A DNA stretch of 64,000 bases from Crossaster papposus (lineage: Eukaryota > Echinodermata > Asteroidea > Velatida > Solasteridae), in the NCBI GenBank assembly GCA_037893245.1, contig JBAIAA010000025.1, positions 1,116,001 through 1,180,000 on the forward strand, written 5' to 3'. Below, in pieces: positions 59,757 to 64,000 of this stretch. A model generated the notes under the pieces. The model searched no databases. It was not told the DNA's origin and saw nothing but the letters and a program-made list of their open reading frames with translations. Positions within the stretch are counted from its first letter, which is position 1. Each line of letters starts with the position of its first letter. Made by a program: the position numbers and the translations under genes.

Positions 59757-60618
59757 TGGTCACAAATCAGAGCAGCGACCGACCGATCAGTAGCCTGCTC
59801 GGTCGCTGCTGGAATTTAGGCATCGCCCAGCGATTTTTGGAGAAGTCGAGCAGGCTGTAGAGCCCCAGCGATGCCTGGTGACCTGTCGATTTCCCGTCGG
59901 TCGCCGGTCGATTTTAGGTCAAAACTGGGCGAAATCGGAGCTTTTTCGCGCGGTGTCCCGGCAGTGACCGACCGGTGACCCTCCGATTGCCGGGCGGTCT
60001 CCCACCATGCCACCGGCTGATTTTAAAGAAATTGCCCGGCGGCCGGCCGGTAATCAACGGGGCATCGGCGGGTGTCTAGTAGGCGTACTGGCGGCGGCCC
60101 ACCAGGCTCTGCCGAAAGTTTCTCACGGGCAACCTTGGATGTGACTTTCCCAGACTGGTCATCATCAAAACCGCTTTTGCTTTGTCAATGCCATTGTCAA
60201 TGTAATTGTCAGCCATTATCGGCTAGACGTCGCGGTGAATGGAGCTGGCGCTGCTGGACGCCGACCGATTTTAAACTCGCCTCCCAGTGACCGATTGATC
60301 TCCCAGCGGCGACCGGGCGGCGACCGCTCAGCAGCCTCTGACCTAGCGGCTTCGATTTTTGACTTAAATCGCTCAGCGGCGAACGCTCGATTAGGTCGGT
60401 GCCCGGGCAGCGACCGCCCAGGCACCGTATTTTGGGCGGCGAGTGAAAAGTGAGCAGGCGCCGCCCAAATTTTAACTCCGCGCTAAAACTTCAGCGGCGA
60501 CCGAGCGATGCCCTAAAAACGAGCAGTGCCTGGGCGGCCGCCGCTCGGTGGCCGGGCAGAATTGGTTAAAAACTCGCCGCTCGGCCGCCGAGCAGGTTAC
60601 TTTGGGGTAATGTGACCA
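59757..60618. mobile_element. GC-rich DNA transposon in LINE (insertion 2), TA target site
   Basis: TIRs TGGTCACA and TGTGACCA, flanked by TA on both sides. The interior is full of GCAGCGACCGACC-type words in both orientations ('gcagcgaccgaccgatc' and 'ctgctcggtcgctgctgg'). No transposase ORF. The LINE reading resumes to its right. Confidence 0.72.
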
Positions 60619-60836
60619 TAGCTCTAGATCATAAATGTATCGTTAGAATCTGATGGTGTCTTCCCAAGTAATTGGAAGGAGGCGCTTGTTTTCTCGCTAC
60701 TAAAAAAGGACAACTTAGATCCCAGTGATTTTAAGAATTATCGCCCAATCAGTAATCTTCAGTACATATCCAAGCTGACCGAAATTCACAAACATCTGAG
60801 TGTAAATTCATTGTACCCACTGTTGGAATCTGCTTA
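60619..60836 (+). pseudogene. LINE reverse transcriptase, N-terminal motifs
   Basis: Encodes SDGVFPSNWKEALVFSLLKK, then FKNYRPISNLQYISKLTE and IHKHLSVNSLYPLLESAY, the conserved RT blocks 0-2a of CR1/L2-type LINEs. Some codons between LTE and IHKH are lost. Cut by insertion 3 at the TTA of the Tyr codon. Confidence 0.85.
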
Positions 60837-60977
60837 CCCCAGTAATAATTGGCTTGCGATGGGTTTGCGATTAGTTTGCGGCGGATTTCTAGGCATTTTC
60901 GGCCGGGGCCCCACGGGACTCCTTGCGGCTGCCGGGTCAATGTTTGGCATCGGGCGGGCATCGAGTTACTTTTAACT

Positions 60978-61616
60978 TAGCCTTTTGACAAGGCCTCGTG
61001 ACTCTGGCTAAGCGGCTGAGATGAGTCTAGATACCCAGGGTGAACGCGCGACCGAGTGACGAATGTCACGAGGCCTTTTGCAATGTAGGTTTCACTGCTC
61101 GGCATGAATTATTCATAGATAGATATTAGCATGCCAATACGCCCAATCAGAACGGCGATCTCCCAGTTGGCTTCGTTCGTGATGCGTTCAATATCAAAGC
61201 ATGTAGGAAAAGGTAAAAAAACGTATATAAATTTTGCTTCCGAGTTGAATATATTAATGATAAATACAAGATATCACATTTAAATCTATTTTACATGCAA
61301 AATTGCAATAAATTAGAAAGCAACTGATGATTTGAGCTAAATATTGTAAGTGACATGATTGGACATTCCCTGTTTGTAAAATGAACTAGTCCAACTCAAA
61401 TATAAGCTGACGTCACGCGGAGATACGTTTGCTGATTGGACGCTACCATTTCGGTAGCGAATTCAAGTCGGAAACAAAGGTTAACATAAGAAATCCAAAC
61501 CAGATTGATAAAGGCCACTTGTCTGGGCAATTCGCACTGACGTCACTCAGGTTTTCGCGATTAGTCTCTTTTTAGTCGCTCGGCGTTTATCAGACATGTG
61601 GCCTTGTTTAAAGGCT
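60978..61616. mobile_element. Nested non-autonomous element with 10-bp target duplication (Mutator-like?)
   Basis: Flanked by ACTTTTAACT at 60968-60977 and 61617-61626. Ends AGCCTTTTGACAAGGCC and GGCCTTGTTTAAAGGCT are near-perfect inverted repeats. Insertion 1 shows the uninterrupted site. A 9-10-bp duplication suggests the Mutator superfamily; there is no transposase to confirm it. Confidence 0.8.
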
Positions 61617-62135
61617 ACTTTTAACTCGGACTTAAAACCTGGTGCGGCGTTTCGCATCGCAAACTGATCGCCAATAAATCGGTCGATGCCTAGCCGATGT
61701 CCGGCAGGGCATCGCACACGTCGGGCGGGCGCCGAGCCAAATTGTGGACAACCCAGACAATAAATATATCGGCCAGGCGCCGCCCACACGCCGGCCGGGT
61801 CCCGCCAGGCGTCCGGCCGACTTGGCGGTGCCTGGCCGGAAATCGGCCGGGGGCCGGACGGCGCCCTACCGGCGCCCAGCCTGAAATCGGTCATGCATCG
61901 GCCGGGGCTCGCAGGGTAAAAAAAGCGGCTCATCTACATCTACATCTACACACAGTTTATCACACAAGTTTCATAGTACAAGTACTACATCTCTTCTTCA
62001 GCCACTAATGCAACAAGAACCAGGTTGTAGCGGTATAGCGTGCAAACGCCAACCTCTCCCTCAACCGGGCGACCTACACGCGCTGTGCAGGTGCCCGCAA
62101 GCGTTGTGGAGGTATCAACGGCATTTTCTTATTTA

Positions 62136-63273
62136 ATGGCCCTGTCACACCAGAACAATTTAGGCCAACGCGTGAGTAGCGTTTTGTAATTTTGGCAACA
62201 CGCTGGCAAACGCTAACCAACGCTAGGCCAGCGTTAGCAACACGATGAGCGCGTTACTCACACGCTGGGACACGCTGTCATACGCTGAGGAAAAAAGATT
62301 TTTTTTTTTTAAATAGCTACAATTTCCAGCGTTTGCCAGCGTGTGACTGCACACGCTGGCGGCGCGTTTTAGATTCGTTACTCACGCGTCGAACACGCTA
62401 GGCGATCGTTATCAACCCGCTACTCACACGCTGGCGTACGCCAGGGTACGCTTGGGACACGCTGGTTATGGCCCTGCCACACCAGGACGTTTTAGGCCAA
62501 TGCATGAGTAGCGCGTTAAAACTAGTTGATACGCTGGCAATTGCTGAACTTTCGCAGAAAAAGTAAAGTGGAACCGTGATTTCAGCGTGTTCATACAGGT
62601 TGATAACGGGTTCATAGCGTATGCCAGCGCGTAAGTAGCGTGTGAGGAACGCGCTCAGCGTGTAAGGAACGCATCACTGATTTATAGTAAAAATACGACA
62701 GCGAGTCGCCAGCGTGAGAGTAGTGGGTTGGTAACGATCGTCTAGCGCGTTCGACGCGTGAGTAACGGCCTTCTTGCGCGCCGCTAGCGTGTGCAGTCAC
62801 ACGCTGGCAAACGCTGAATTTTTTTAGGTATGTTGAAAAACGAATTTTTGTTCCAGCGTGTGGGTAACGCGCTCAGCGCGTTGCGAACGCTGGCCTAGCG
62901 TTGGTCAGCGTTTACCCGCGTGTTGCCGAAATTTCAACACGTTGGCCTAAAACGTTCTGGTGTGACAGGGCCATTACTGTAGTAGCGCGTCATCTTTTTG
63001 TACAACTAATCATGTGGTCGTTGCCGTACGCTGGCGCGCGTTGGACCGCGCTACTCACGCGCTGGGCAGTCGTTCATCAGTCGTCGAGCGCGTTACTAAC
63101 GCGTTATTCACGCGCTGGTGAACGTTATGAACCCGTTATTAACGCGTTATGGACACGCTGAAATCACTGTTCAACTTGACTTTTTCTGTGGAAGTTCAGT
63201 TTGCCAGCGTATCAACTATTTTTAACGCGCTACTCACGCGTTGGCCTAAAATGTTCTAGTGTGACAGGACCAT
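62136..63273. mobile_element. Nested ATGGCCCTGTCACACC elements rich in CACGCTGG and CGTTACTCACGCG
   Basis: Four related termini: leftward-type at 62136 (ATGGCCCTGTCACACCAG) and 62468 (ATGGCCCTGCCACACCAG), and their reverse complements ending at 62974 and 63273. This is best read as one element inserted in another of the same family. The interior is an irregular array of 'cacgctgg', 'cgttactcacgcg' and 'gcgtgagtagcg' in both orientations, so it can fold extensively. No ORF of note. Confidence 0.78.
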
Positions 63274-63669
63274 TAAGAAGGTCAGAGGAGAGCTTCTGCC
63301 GCCGGCCGTTGATCGCTGGCCACTCGACAGGCACACTACAGATGCCCGTCCGGCCGCCGTACGACCTGTAAGAAATGGTTGGCACCCTGCCGGATACCGC
63401 AGGGGTATCGCAAGGACATAAGCAGGGCACCGGACGAGTGCCTGCCGGACACCGGCCGATAAACGGGCCAATAATTCGACCCAATTTCCAAGAAAGTCGG
63501 CCGATCGCCGGTCGGCGACCCCCCGGGCCCCGTCATGGCAGCGTACGGGGCACTTTTAATTGTGACTGTGACCGCCATATCGCACGATCTTTTGCCGACC
63601 TCTACACGCCGGCCGATGCCTAGAAATCGCACACGCCGCCCGGGCTCCGCTTTAATTGTGACTGGGGTA

Positions 63670-64000
63670 TTACAGAAAGAATCACAGTTACTGAAACAGC
63701 CCTGTTGAGGGTGAAAAATGATATCTTGATGAAAATTAACTCTCAACATGTTACCTTGCTGGTTTTATTAGATCTAAGTGCCGCATTTGATACTGTTGAC
63801 CACAGTATCTTGTTAAATAGACTCCAGTGTAAGTTCGGGATCACAGGTACAGCAATGGACTGGTTTCGCTCATATTTAAGTGGAAGGAGTCAACGTGTAT
63901 CGATGGAGGGTATTATATCTGATCAATGTAATCTTAATTGTGGGGCCCCGCAGGGATCTTGCTTGGGACCATTGCTTTTTACTTTGTATTCATCTAAATT
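63670..64000 (+). pseudogene. LINE reverse transcriptase, catalytic motifs, runs off the window
   Basis: After an extra T near 63690 shifts the frame, the sequence encodes ETALLRVKNDILMKINSQHV, the RT motif A block VLLDLSAAFDTVDHSILLN, WFRSYLSGRSQRVSM and the motif B block GAPQGSCLGPLLFTLY. These are signatures of CR1/L2-type non-LTR reverse transcriptases. Motif C (the FADD or YADD region) would lie beyond the end of the window. Parent element disrupted, so inactive. Confidence 0.9.

Larger units (their letters stand above)
60837..63669 (-). mobile_element. Second copy of the TACCCCAG element in LINE (insertion 3), with nested insertions
   Basis: Left end CCCCAG after TTA, right end CTGGGGTA followed by TTA. 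The sequence is the reverse complement of insertion 1 in pieces (60850-60977, 61617-62056, 63300-63669). Two foreign blocks split it: a Mutator-like element (60978-61616) and a block of CACGCTGG repeats (about 62057-63299). Same family inserted twice in the same LINE, in opposite orientations. Confidence 0.82.

Overview
This window is animal nuclear DNA. Its genes carry GT-AG introns, and it holds PIF/Harbinger, Helitron, Penelope-like, CR1/L2-like LINE, SINE and mariner-type elements. It looks like a marine invertebrate, perhaps a deuterostome such as an echinoderm, hemichordate or lancelet. That placement rests on repeat style and tRNA-SINE flavour only and is weak. No rRNA, functional tRNA, CRISPR array or prokaryotic operon was seen.

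Region 1 (1-22.4 kb) is satellite DNA. Higher-order units of about 135-180 bp are saturated with the palindrome TGACGTCA. Three blocks of a 12-bp self-complementary satellite (AATATTGACGTC) lie among them. A 3.74-kb segment is tandemly duplicated (4081-7823 and 7824-11570), and a 2.1-kb segment occurs twice nearly identically (13141-15286 and 19447-21583), with an older relative at the left edge.

Region 2 (22.4-26.6 kb) is a decayed Penelope-like retroelement (PLE). An inverted fragment is followed by a left pseudo-LTR, a deleted ORF with RT motifs and a GIY-YIG endonuclease, and a right pseudo-LTR. Each pseudo-LTR carries a hammerhead ribozyme. A transposon with 21-bp tandem-repeat arms has split the right pseudo-LTR. 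A third, different hammerhead lies in a 57-bp-arm palindrome just downstream.

Region 3 (26.6-57.5 kb) holds a Helitron, a mariner-like element and three PIF/Harbinger transposons, each with a HARBI1-like transposase and a convergent, intron-containing Myb/SANT-like gene. Copies A (28875-35009) and B (43333-49494) are nearly identical and inverted relative to each other. Between them lie three phase-compatible exons of an unidentified coiled-coil host gene on the minus strand. Copy C (to 57498) is a diverged family member carrying a SINE, a Helitron and a solo LTR that breaks its transposase. An orphan Harbinger left end sits at 35031.

Region 4 (57.9-64 kb) is a CR1/L2-like LINE running off the window end, broken by three DNA-transposon insertions that contain further nested elements. 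Apart from the coiled-coil gene, essentially everything recognisable is mobile or satellite DNA.
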